NCBI GenBank assembly: GCA_002435325.1
Contig: DJMJ01000007.1
Coordinates: forward strand, 1-42,245
From: Nitrospira sp. UBA6493
GTDB lineage: Bacteria > Nitrospirota > Nitrospiria > Nitrospirales > Nitrospiraceae
Reading direction: 5' to 3'
DNA length: 42,245 nucleotides
This document shows positions 16,315-23,703 of this stretch, in pieces (position 1 is the stretch's first letter; each line of letters begins with the position of its first letter). Both the position numbers and the translations under genes were made by a program. The notes beneath the pieces were generated by a model. That model was given only the letters and a program-made list of their open reading frames with translations. It did no database searches and was not told where the DNA came from.

Positions 16315-17157
16315 GTGAGTTTCGCTGAACGCATGCTGAAGATAGACCGGCGGATCATCTTTGTGGTGATCGGGCTGTGCACGCTCTTGCCATTGCTCTA
16401 TCCGGTCGGGCTTCCGATCAAGATTTCGTCAGAGGTCCGCGGGGTGTACGACTACATCGAGCAGATGCCGGAGCGGTCCGTCTTTCTTTTGTCGATTGAT
16501 TTTGATCCGGCCTCGAAGCCGGAATTGTACCCACAGGCCGTCGCCATTCTCCGCCATGCCTTCCGTAAGAATCTCCGGGTCGTCACGATGACGTTGTGGG
16601 TATCCGGCACAGGCATGGCAGATCAATTGGTGACGCAGGTGGCCCAAGAGATGGGGAAAGAACGCGGCAAGGACTACACGTTTCTGGGGTGGAGCCCAGG
16701 AGGGACGGCGGTCATTATCAACCTGGGCCAGGATCTCTATAATACATTTCCAAGTGACTATGCTGGGAAGACGACGAAAGGCCAGCCGGTGCTGGATGGT
16801 GTGCAGTCCTTGCGGGATGTGAGTTATGCGGTGAGTCTCGCGGCCGGGAATCCCGGCGTTGAAGCCTGGTATGTGTTCGGCAAGGACAAGTACAAATTCG
16901 AATTGGGCGGTGGATGCACCGGCGTCATCGCGCCGGGGTTGTATCCATTGCTGCGTAGTGGACAGATCAACGGATTGATCGGCGGACTTCGCGGTGCGGC
17001 GGAGTATGAAATTCTGATCGGGCAGAAGGGGCGGGCAGTGGCGGGCATGGATGCCCAGTCGGCCACTCATCTGGCGATCATCGTATTGGTGGCGTTGTGC
17101 AATATCTTCTATTTCTCGATGCGCAGACAGGCACGCCGGCAGGGCGAGCGTTCGTAG
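16315..17157 (+). CDS. Membrane-anchored protein of the ATPase operon (2)
   Basis: 280 residues starting at GTG, preceded by AAGGAG at a normal distance. One N-terminal membrane span (IIFVVIGLCTLLPLLYP, about 14-33) and one C-terminal span (AIIVLVALCNIFYFSMR) flank a globular alpha/beta domain of about 200 residues. Segments in that domain are SVFLLSIDFDPASKPELYPQ, LRVVTMTLWVSGTGMADQL, GWSPGGTAVIINLGQDLY and GGGCTGVIAPGLYPLL. The last is Gly-rich and could bind a ligand. No family recognised. Confidence 0.8.
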   Translation: MSFAERMLKIDRRIIFVVIGLCTLLPLLYPVGLPIKISSEVRGVYDYIEQMPERSVFLLSIDFDPASKPELYPQAVAILRHAFRKNLRVVTMTLWVSGTGMADQLVTQVAQEMGKERGKDYTFLGWSPGGTAVIINLGQDLYNTFPSDYAGKTTKGQPVLDGVQSLRDVSYAVSLAAGNPGVEAWYVFGKDKYKFELGGGCTGVIAPGLYPLLRSGQINGLIGGLRGAAEYEILIGQKGRAVAGMDAQSATHLAIIVLVALCNIFYFSMRRQARRQGERS

Positions 17158-17172
17158 GAAACGGATCGCACG

Positions 17173-17922
17173 ATGGACGCAACATTGATTGGAGCATGGG
17201 TGGCGACGGGGCTGACGCTGTGTATCTTGTCGTTTCTCTACAAGGATAACCCGCTCTTTAAGTTGGCCGAGCACCTCTATGTGGGCGTGTCGGTCGGCTA
17301 TACGATCGTAAAGGCCTATGACACGGTGCTCGTGCACCTGATTTTCAAGCCGATCGTGGAGAATGGGGAGTGGGTGCTGCTGGTGCCCGTGACCATCGGC
17401 TCGTTAATGCTCACCCGCTATGTGCCTAAGGCGTCCTGGTTGTCTCGTTATGCGTTCGCGTTTATCGTTGGCGTCGGATCCGGGCTGGCGATTCCCCGGA
17501 CGATCTCCTCGTTCATTTTGAAACAGATTGAAGATACCGTTCGTCCGCTGTTGATGCTGGCGCCGGGCGGTGACGTTACGTTTACCTGGGATTTGCACAA
17601 TCCCGCCAGCAGCCTCAACGTGATCATTATTCTAATCGGTGTCACGTCGGTGCTCTTCTACTTCTTCTTCTCGGTTGAGCACACTGGCCCTGGTCGAGTG
17701 GTGGCGCGGACCGGGGTGATGTTCCTGATGATCTCCTTCGGCGCGGCCTTCGGGTATACCGTCATGGCCCGCATGTCGCTCCTGATCGGCCGGCTCACCG
17801 ACTTGATCGAATTCTCCGACGCCTCCTATGGCCGCCCGACGGTGTGGTTGGCGCTCGTGACAATCGGCACGCTGATTTTCCTTAGCCGCAGGACTCAAGG
17901 CGAGCCGCCGGACCAGCATTAG
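17173..17922 (+). CDS. Polytopic membrane protein of the ATPase operon (3)
   Basis: 249 residues with about six membrane spans, for example LIGAWVATGLTLCILSFLY, WVLLVPVTIGSLML, YAFAFIVGVGSGLAIP, VIIILIGVTSVLFYFFF, GVMFLMISFGAAFGYTV and VWLALVTIGTLIFL. A conserved-looking loop FKLAEHLYVGVSVGYTIVKA follows the first span. It lies 15 bases after the preceding gene and is the last gene before a new promoter. No catalytic motif seen. Confidence 0.8.
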   Translation: MDATLIGAWVATGLTLCILSFLYKDNPLFKLAEHLYVGVSVGYTIVKAYDTVLVHLIFKPIVENGEWVLLVPVTIGSLMLTRYVPKASWLSRYAFAFIVGVGSGLAIPRTISSFILKQIEDTVRPLLMLAPGGDVTFTWDLHNPASSLNVIIILIGVTSVLFYFFFSVEHTGPGRVVARTGVMFLMISFGAAFGYTVMARMSLLIGRLTDLIEFSDASYGRPTVWLALVTIGTLIFLSRRTQGEPPDQH

Positions 17923-17939
17923 CAGGGTGTAATCCCCCA

Positions 17940-17969
17940 TTGCAGGGCGGGAAAGTCGTCCGCTACAAT
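17940..17969 (+). promoter_or_regulatory. Promoter of the MEMO-like gene
   Basis: TTGCAG and TACAAT with 18 bases between them. Transcription would start about 15 bases before the ATG, leaving room for the AAGGAG site at 17981-17986 but little else. It separates this gene from the operon upstream. Confidence 0.6.
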
Positions 17970-17990
17970 GGCGCTCCATAAAGGAGCGTT

Positions 17991-19232
17991 ATGACGACCA
18001 CTACAGCCAAAGATCCCAAGCAATACCCGGTTCTGCGTAACCTTCAATTCTCGCCCATTAAAGAAGGCGAGGAGCAATACATCGTGCTCTGGGATCCGAC
18101 CGGCCTGAGCAAAGAAAAGCTTGTCCTGCCGCTCAACTACTTCTTCATCATCCAGCATTTCGACGGTGAACATTCCCTTCAGGAAATCGGCGGGCTGTAC
18201 TTAAAGCGGTTCGGCGAGTTCCTCATGCCAGATAAAGTGGGGCAGTTGGTGGCCGATCTCGATACGAAGCTCTTTCTCGAAGGGGATCGGGCGGTGGAAG
18301 CCAGGAAACTCCAGCGTGCACAGTATCGCGAAAGCCCGTTGCGGCCGGCGGCCTTTGCCGGTCGTGCCTATGAGGCAGACGGGGCGAAACTGAAAAAACA
18401 GATCGACGGGTTTTTCACCTCTAAAGAAGGGCCTGACTTCAAGCCTTCAGAGAATGCTGGCAAGGCGATCAAAGGGCTTGTGGCCCCGACTTACGATCTG
18501 AAGCAAGCCGGTCCCATCTACGCCTGGGCTTATAAGGAGCTGCAAGAGGCGACGCAGCCGGACGTCTATGTCGTCATCGGCACGGCCTACGCCGGGCTCG
18601 ACAATCTCTTTGCCGTGACGGACAAAGATTTTGAAACGCCGCTGGGCGTGGTGAAGGCGGACCAGCCGTTGCTGGCGAAGATCAGAGAACGGTTCCCCGT
18701 GGCCTTTGACGAAGATCTCTGCCATCAGGCCGAACATGCCATTGAATTCCAATTGCCATTTTTGCAGGATATCGTCGGCAGCAAGAAGTCCTTCACCGTT
18801 GTTCCGATCCTGTCCTCGTTCTCCGCGTTGAGCGTGGCGGAACCCGCGGTGTTGCAGCAGGTGGTGGCGTTTCTGGATGGAGTGCGCGAAATCCTCACGG
18901 CGTCCGGCCGGAGCTACTGCGTGATTGCGGCGGGAGAACTAGCCCATCTCGGCATGCGCTACGGAGACAAGGAGCCGCCGACCGACTTCTCGTTCCACCG
19001 TTCGATGCAGCACGACCTGGAAATGTTGAAGCCGGTGGAAGAGCGGAAGGCAGATGAGTTCGCCAACTACATCATTAAGGAAAACGATCAGCGCCGGATC
19101 TCCGGTTTCGCGCCGATCTTCTCGCTGTTGCGCCTCATCGATGCCGAATCCGGCCAAGTTCTGCGTTACGACCGTGGCATCACGGATCAATACAACTCGA
19201 CCGTCACATACGCCAGCATGGCCTTCTTCTAG
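17991..19232 (+). CDS. MEMO-like protein (AmmeMemoRadiSam system B family) with N-terminal PqqD-like domain
   Basis: 413 residues. Residues 1-105 look like a PqqD-type winged helix (LPLNYFFIIQHFDGEHSLQE, LVADLDTKLFLEGD). The rest aligns by eye to MEMO1/AmmeMemoRadiSam B, a relative of LigB-type dioxygenases: RPAAFAGRAYEAD, EHAIEFQLPFLQDIVG, and GMRYGDKEPP. The usual APHAGY motif is replaced by APTYDL, the usual GPNH motif by GTAYAG, and the region of the third ligand reads AAGELAHLG. The metal-binding His/Cys set of the family therefore seems lost. No AMMECR1 or radical-SAM partner lies nearby. Confidence 0.85.
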   Translation: MTTTTAKDPKQYPVLRNLQFSPIKEGEEQYIVLWDPTGLSKEKLVLPLNYFFIIQHFDGEHSLQEIGGLYLKRFGEFLMPDKVGQLVADLDTKLFLEGDRAVEARKLQRAQYRESPLRPAAFAGRAYEADGAKLKKQIDGFFTSKEGPDFKPSENAGKAIKGLVAPTYDLKQAGPIYAWAYKELQEATQPDVYVVIGTAYAGLDNLFAVTDKDFETPLGVVKADQPLLAKIRERFPVAFDEDLCHQAEHAIEFQLPFLQDIVGSKKSFTVVPILSSFSALSVAEPAVLQQVVAFLDGVREILTASGRSYCVIAAGELAHLGMRYGDKEPPTDFSFHRSMQHDLEMLKPVEERKADEFANYIIKENDQRRISGFAPIFSLLRLIDAESGQVLRYDRGITDQYNSTVTYASMAFF

Positions 19233-19278
19233 GCTCGTTCACCGGCACCATCATTGAGATCAGGTTTAGTGGATTGTC

Positions 19279-19302
19279 GGCGGCGCCGAAGTCGGCGCTG
19301 CC
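19279..19302 (+). terminator. GC-rich hairpin after the MEMO-like gene
   Basis: GGCGGCGCCGA and TCGGCGCTGCC pair over 11 positions (one G-T), with a two-base centre that would open to a four-base loop. It is followed by AACCTTCTT, a weak pyrimidine run. It lies 46 bases beyond the stop. A factor-assisted terminator is plausible. The rest of 19303-19542 shows no gene. Confidence 0.4.
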
Positions 19303-19542
19303 AACCTTCTTGCTGATTTCGGTTATCCAAAACGAGTCACTCAAGGCCGTTGGCTTTGCGGCCGACATGGCTGGTCACGTGCGTTTCGAATTGAGCTGCA
19401 GCTATCGGTGTGAGCGAAGAAGAAACGGGGGCTGCTAGCACAGACGTTGGAGGTGCATGTAAGTGAAGCGGGGCACAGCCGATACCATATGACGGGAACA
19501 GGCTGAACGCGGGATATCAGAAAGTGCGAGGTGGCCGATTGG

Positions 19543-19650
19543 TTATGAAACCAGCCCCCACATGCCCCAGACAATCACGCCAACAATCGCCAGCATGATC
19601 CACGCTAATTCTCTGTCTCCAACCGACTTCGCCAGGTTTTTCATTGCCAT
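19543..19650 (-). CDS. 35-residue single-span membrane peptide
   Basis: Reads MAMKNLAKSVGDRELAW followed by IMLAIVGVIVWGMWGLVS and TAA. An AAAGGAG site sits six bases before the ATG, the codons are normal for this genome, and residues 16-34 form a clear membrane helix rich in Trp, Gly and Ile. Few chance frames combine all three features. It may be a small membrane regulator or a subunit of an enzyme complex; no homologue was recognised. Confidence 0.65.
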   Translation of the reverse strand: MAMKNLAKSVGDRELAWIMLAIVGVIVWGMWGLVS

Positions 19651-19774
19651 ACTCCTTTGTGAGGAAGGACAAGTTCTTCTATTTGGTCTAGCAAAGCTGA
19701 TGCCGTCGTAAAAAGCCTAAAATTCCGTGATTTTCGAAGTAGCGGGCACCAGATATGAGCGATTTCGCACTAGG

Positions 19775-19794
19775 CGCACAGTGCGGTCTGTTCA
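19775..19794 (+). repeat. 20-base dispersed hairpin element, copy A
   Basis: CGCACAGTGCGGTCTGTTCA. The core matches copies B (20055) and C (24932), but the right arm is degenerate (GTTCA instead of GTGCG). Confidence 0.5.
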
Positions 19795-20054
19795 TCTGTT
19801 AAGAGAAGAGGGGGCGTCTGGCGTGCGGGCGAATAAGGATTGAGGAGAACTATTCGGCGAGGATTGCGCCAACGCATTCAGGGTTAGGTTTGATTTCACT
19901 CAGGCGCAGGTAGCGTTGCGGAAAATGATTTTTCGTGATGAGGGTTAGATTCGGTTTGTAGCCTTCCCGATGGACGGCGTTGTGCTGCCATTCGGATATC
20001 CGACGATTCATTACAAGCGGACACCGGTCCCTCTGATTTAGTTAGCTTCCCTCT

Positions 20055-20074
20055 CGCACAGTGCGGTCCGTGCG
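20055..20074 (+). repeat. 20-base dispersed hairpin element, copy B
   Basis: CGCACAGTGCGGTCCGTGCG. The outer CGCAC and GTGCG arms are perfect complements around a 10-base centre, and CGCAC-A-GTGCG inside it is a second, overlapping palindrome. Confidence 0.55.
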
Positions 20075-20247
20075 GAACCGCGCGATCTCACTATCTGAAA
20101 TAAAAAAAATAGCGTGATTCACCAGCCTTTGCTTGCTAGGAAAACGGCACTGTCCTTGCTGTTAAGACGCGGTCAGTACGTTAACTCAGAGTGTGAGGGA
20201 GGGGCTAGGCGGTGACTCGTCAAAATAGAAGGATGGGGAGATGGGCG

Positions 20248-21730
20248 ATGGCGGGGGGGGGGGATTCTGTTTTTCTTCTTGTCAGGAGGCCAGCCAGGGT
20301 TCGCGGGAGGAAGCGACCATCGTGCGCTTCAGTTGTTGTTGGATAAGGGGATCATTAATCAGCAAGAATACGATCAAGCCGTCGAAGAGGCGCAACGTTT
20401 GAAAGAGGCGACCGCCATCACAAAAGATGGCCTGCAGGTGACGCTGGGCGGATTTGCCGAACTCGATTTTATCGGTGATAGCACGCGAAGCTTTGAGGAG
20501 ATTATCGGCAATCGGCCTGTATTGAGAAGCGACACGCTGGGCGGGGCGAATAGCCTGTATCAAACGAGTCCGCGGAACAGCCGGGTAACGATCGATGTAA
20601 GAGATCCGGAGCGGAACGGTATCCGGACCAGGTTTTTCGGCGCGGTCGATTTTCTCAGCAACGAACCGGCGGTCGGCAGCCAGGGAGCCTCGGATATGAC
20701 GTTGCGGACGAGTCCGGACGTCCGCATCTTTCAAATGTATTTCCAAGTGGAAAGCCCCGCAGTCGATGTGAAAATTGGGCAGGATTGGTCGCGGTTCGGA
20801 TTTATGTCTGGGTATTCCCGCGGACAGGCTTCGGTGGCTGTGACGCCGGCGAACATGTTCAATCGCTGGATTCAGGCCAGTGTCTCCAAGCAACTCTACG
20901 TGACGGATTCCCTGTCCCTGACGCCGGTCTTTTCTGTGGAACGGCCGCCGCAACGCGATGCCTCCCTTCCGTCGTTTGTGGCGGGGGTGCAGGCCGCGTA
21001 TCACGGTCTGCACGCGCCCTATACAGGATCATCTTCGGGCGATACGACATTGAAGCCGTTGAGCATTTAGCTCAGCGGAGTGGGGCGGCGGCTTGAAGCC
21101 AACTCCGGAGGCACGACGAGTCTCACGAGCCAGACCTATGTGACAGGGTGGGGTGCGTCTGCCAGTGTATTTCTTCCTATTATACCTGCGAGGAATGGGG
21201 AGATAGGAAATACGGCGCATGTGGTAATGGAGGGTGTCACCGGAGCCGGCATCGCCGATTTCTTTAACGGACTGAGCTGGGGCGTGTGCAATCCGGTATG
21301 CGGAAATTCTTCCACGAACAGCGGATTCGGAGGGACGGCATTCGGCCAAACCAATATCGATGCCGGACTTGGCGCAGTGAGCAGTCAAACGGGAAAATTC
21401 GAAGCCATCAGCACGACATCGATGATGGTGCATGCAACCTACTATCTTCCGGATGACGGCCGAACCTGGATCGGCGGGGGCTATGGCACGGTCTATTCCT
21501 CCAATGCCGGCGAGATGACCTGCACGGTGTCAGCGGCATTCTGTGGCGGTGCCGTACGCACGGTGCAATCGATTTATACGCGTGAGTCCACATACTACGG
21601 GTATGCCTTTCATGATTTCACTCCGCAGATTCGGATGGCGTTTGAAGCCAATTGGGTCCGGACGACCTATGCCGATGACACGCACGCGGAGAACCGCCGC
21701 ATACAAGTCTCGTTCTTCTACCGGTTTTGA
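20248..21730 (+). pseudogene. Outer-membrane porin-like gene, frame broken at an 11-G tract and by an amber codon
   Basis: From 20279 to 21730 one frame encodes a porin-like beta-barrel protein: a helical start (LLLDKGIINQQEYDQAVEEA), a barrel entry (LQVTLGGFAELDFIGD), and alternating strands ending in RIQVSFFYRF with a terminal Phe typical of barrels. Two lesions are seen. A TAG at 21068-21070 interrupts LKPLSI-LSGVGRRLEA in frame and is probably a mutated CAG. The hydrophobic signal-like segment ILFFFLSGGQPGFAGG is out of frame with both upstream ATGs (20233, 20248) because of a run of 11 Gs; 10 Gs would join them. Similarity to DcaP-type porins is an impression. If intact it would be an outer-membrane channel. 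Confidence 0.75.
20253..20263 (+). repeat. Homopolymer of 11 guanines at a porin gene start
   Basis: An uninterrupted G11 run three bases after the ATG at 20248. Runs of this length are typical slipped-strand phase-variation tracts in other bacteria. With 11 Gs, the frame from 20248 closes after about 32 codons. With 10 or 13, it enters the porin frame. Confidence 0.9.
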
Positions 21731-22298
21731 GCAGCTCTATCCATCTCTTATACTATGTGGTTAGTGAATTCATGCAACGGAGTATGTTGTCCATCTGGAG
21801 ACTCGGCTCAGGGCAAAGTGTGAGTGAGAAGGCAATCCATGAGTGCTATCAATAATGCTGGACATATTTTTGGAAGAAGAGGCGGTTGCGGGTTTAGAGA
21901 CAGCAAGGAGAAAATGATTGACTGCAATGCCATCTTTCCTTCGTTGGGTGGCTGGAAATTCATTATGGTGCGGTAATAACTAGGGCAGGTTGCTGGAGCG
22001 GTGCCGTAGATGATCGTTATCCAACTTGTGCATGAAAAGGGTGACGTGATTGGTAATCGCGCGGGATTTTACACGATAGGCACGTGACGGCCTTTTCTTG
22101 GATAGGTAACAGGTAATTCCTTCTATCGGGATTGGAGGGTGAAAAAAACATTCATATCCGAGATCGCGACGTGCATGTATGCGGCGCGGGTTCTCATAAG
22201 TGACAATGGACACCTATCAGACTCTCCAGGCAGAATAGATTAGTGTTGTACTCAGGGGTGTCCCAGTTATAACGCCATTATTCTCAAGGATGGTTGCC
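21731..22298. other. Gene-free stretch after the broken porin gene
   Basis: No gene I can support. A 45-codon frame at 21839-21976 and a 77-codon minus-strand frame at 21980-22213 have weak start signals and no recognisable features. Confidence 0.5.
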
Positions 22299-22643
22299 AT
22301 GTTCAGACCTATTCGAACATCCGACCAGGTTCCCTATTTTCCCTTCCGTTCTGTGATTTTCGGTGTGCTCATTGTGTCAGTAGTTCTTGCGGTGGGTCTG
22401 GTAATTCATCTGGGGCGGGAGTAGTCGCTCGTCTCGGCCATTGCCCAAGGGAAGGCGGTATTTCTCAATACGGGCTCGGCCCTCTGGCAATCACGACATG
22501 ATCTGATGGTGGCCGTGCTTCTCGTAACCCTGGTGAGCGCAATTGGGATTGCGGCTGTCATCTTCTTTCTGCGCTACGACACCACCAAGCGCATCCTCGC
22601 TTGGCCTTCCAGGCGAGCGAGGGGGCATGCCATATTTCAATAG
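22299..22643 (+). pseudogene. Two-span membrane protein frame split by an in-frame TAG
   Basis: An ATG at 22299 with AAGGA eight bases upstream opens a 41-residue frame (MFRPIRTSDQVPYF, then the span VIFGVLIVSVVLAVGLVIHL) ending at TAG 22422-22424. The same frame continues without another stop to 22643. It encodes SLVSAIAQGKAVFLNTGS and a second span (MVAVLLVTLVSAIGIAAVIF) with a basic tail. Either it was one 114-residue membrane protein now cut by an amber codon, or the first 41 codons are a genuine small membrane peptide. No family recognised. Confidence 0.45.
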
Positions 22644-22645
22644 GG

Positions 22646-22813
22646 CTAGGAATACTCCAGTGTGATCGCCTTGTCTGAAGTATGCGCAGGCGCTTGGTGG
22701 ACGTTGTCCTACGTGAGTGTGAATACCACCGACTGGTCTCTCCCGCTGATGCGGTTGATCCACACCGGCGCGACGAGCACCTTCTTGTCCTGCAGTCAGT
22801 TCCGCGTCTCGAG
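22646..22813 (-). pseudogene. PRC-barrel domain remnant
   Basis: The minus-strand frame reads LETRN-stop-LQDKKVLVAPVWINRI and then SGRDQSVVFTLT-stop-DNVHQAPAHTSDKAI. This matches the PRC-barrel pattern TRNWLPGKKVLVSPxWIxRI and VDLTRExIKxAP that I know from the family. The first stop (TGA at 22796-22798) sits where the family has Trp (TGG), and the second is a TAG at 22709-22711. No intact N-terminal half is found upstream to 23030. It is a degraded gene. Confidence 0.6.
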
Positions 22814-23036
22814 CTCATCAGGTCTCGCACCTCACCATTCCTGAATGCCAACGACGTCCGCTGGCGGCGTTCTCAACTCTCGTGAAGCGAATCTCCCAAA
22901 AATCTTGCATCCGGACCTACCACTAGAGTCCGATGTAGTCGAACGCCTTTTCGAGTGTCTTGCGCGATGCCGTTCCGATTGTCTCAGACATGCGGACCAG
23001 TGAGGATCTAACGTGTCACGAGAGTATGTTGCCTCG

Positions 23037-23336
23037 CTAGTAGACGATCGGCGGCCGCTTATCATCGACGACCAGCATCAACCGGCGATGTTTCAGCGGT
23101 CGCTCCGGATCTCGCGTATAGTGGGACAAATCTTCTGACAGATCCGTGCGGCTCAACGGGACAGAAATCCGTTGTTTCATGTGTGGCACATGCGTCTCGA
23201 TCGCGAGATCGACCGACTCGCTGCTGCATCCCGTCACTTCGGCATTCAAGTCCCTGGCGTCGAGAAATTGCACGGTCACCCGCTCTTCCGGATCAATCCA
23301 TGGGGCGATCTTTTTTACTTTTTCCTCATTGGTCAT
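23037..23336 (-). CDS. 99-residue hypothetical protein
   Basis: Starts at MTNEEKVKKIAPWIDPEERV with a GGAG site ten bases before the ATG; an upstream in-frame start at 23387 is less likely. It is a soluble, probably beta-rich protein (TVQFLDARDLNAEVTGCSSE, VDLAIETHVPHMKQRISVPL), vaguely like PilZ or OB-type small domains but without their diagnostic RxxxR or DxSxxG motifs. A 14-bp palindrome lies 56 bases upstream and could control it. Function is unknown. The bases between 22814 and 23036 hold no gene I can support. Confidence 0.6.
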   Translation of the reverse strand: MTNEEKVKKIAPWIDPEERVTVQFLDARDLNAEVTGCSSESVDLAIETHVPHMKQRISVPLSRTDLSEDLSHYTRDPERPLKHRRLMLVVDDKRPPIVY

Positions 23337-23391
23337 AGAGAGCTCCTTTTCTTCTTTCTTGAGTGTCAGAATAGGACATGATGGCATTCAC

Positions 23392-23405
23392 CTAACCTAG
23401 GTTAG
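23392..23405. promoter_or_regulatory. Perfect 14-bp palindrome CTAACCTAGGTTAG upstream of the 23336 gene
   Basis: A perfect two-fold symmetric site in the upstream region of the 99-residue gene, the kind of target bound by dimeric repressors. The 298 bases beyond it to the LOG gene end hold no supported gene. Confidence 0.4.
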
Positions 23406-23703
23406 ATCAACCGGGCCTATCGAACCAAGAGCATGGCGAGACTCCATATAGTAAATAATTAGAGCAGAGAATGTGCCAGAAAACTCTAGGGGAAAAAGAT
23501 TCGCCGATCGCATCGGTATGCAGGTTTTTGTAAACATAGGGGAAGACTACCTAGAAAAGGGAGCGCTTCTGTGGGGCATTTCAGGTCTCAATGTCAGAAG
23601 AAGCTGTCCCAAAAGGCGACAGGGAAACTATGAATCAAGGCCACAAGACCCCCATCATGTAGATCCTTATCGATGCGTACTCATTGAGAGGCGTCCGAGG
23701 CCG

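Larger units (their letters stand above)
19651..20247. other. Gene-free stretch before the broken porin gene
   Basis: I find no convincing coding region. It contains two copies of a 20-base hairpin element (19775 and 20055), an A-rich tract near 20101-20108, and many in-frame stops in all frames. The base composition looks lower in G+C than in the flanking genes by eye. Confidence 0.6.

Noticed and set aside
21839..21976. 45-codon + frame MSAINNAGHIFGRRGGCGFR
   Set aside because: Weak start signal, no domain, no membrane span; it lies in the decay zone.
21980..22213. 77-codon minus-strand frame
   Set aside because: Basic, unstructured composition, no ribosome-binding site and no family resemblance.
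21068..22424. Recoding of TAG (e.g. as an amino acid), since two frames continue through in-frame TAG
   Set aside because: TAG is used as the normal terminal stop of other genes here, including aspS, aroC and flp, so mutation is the simpler reading.
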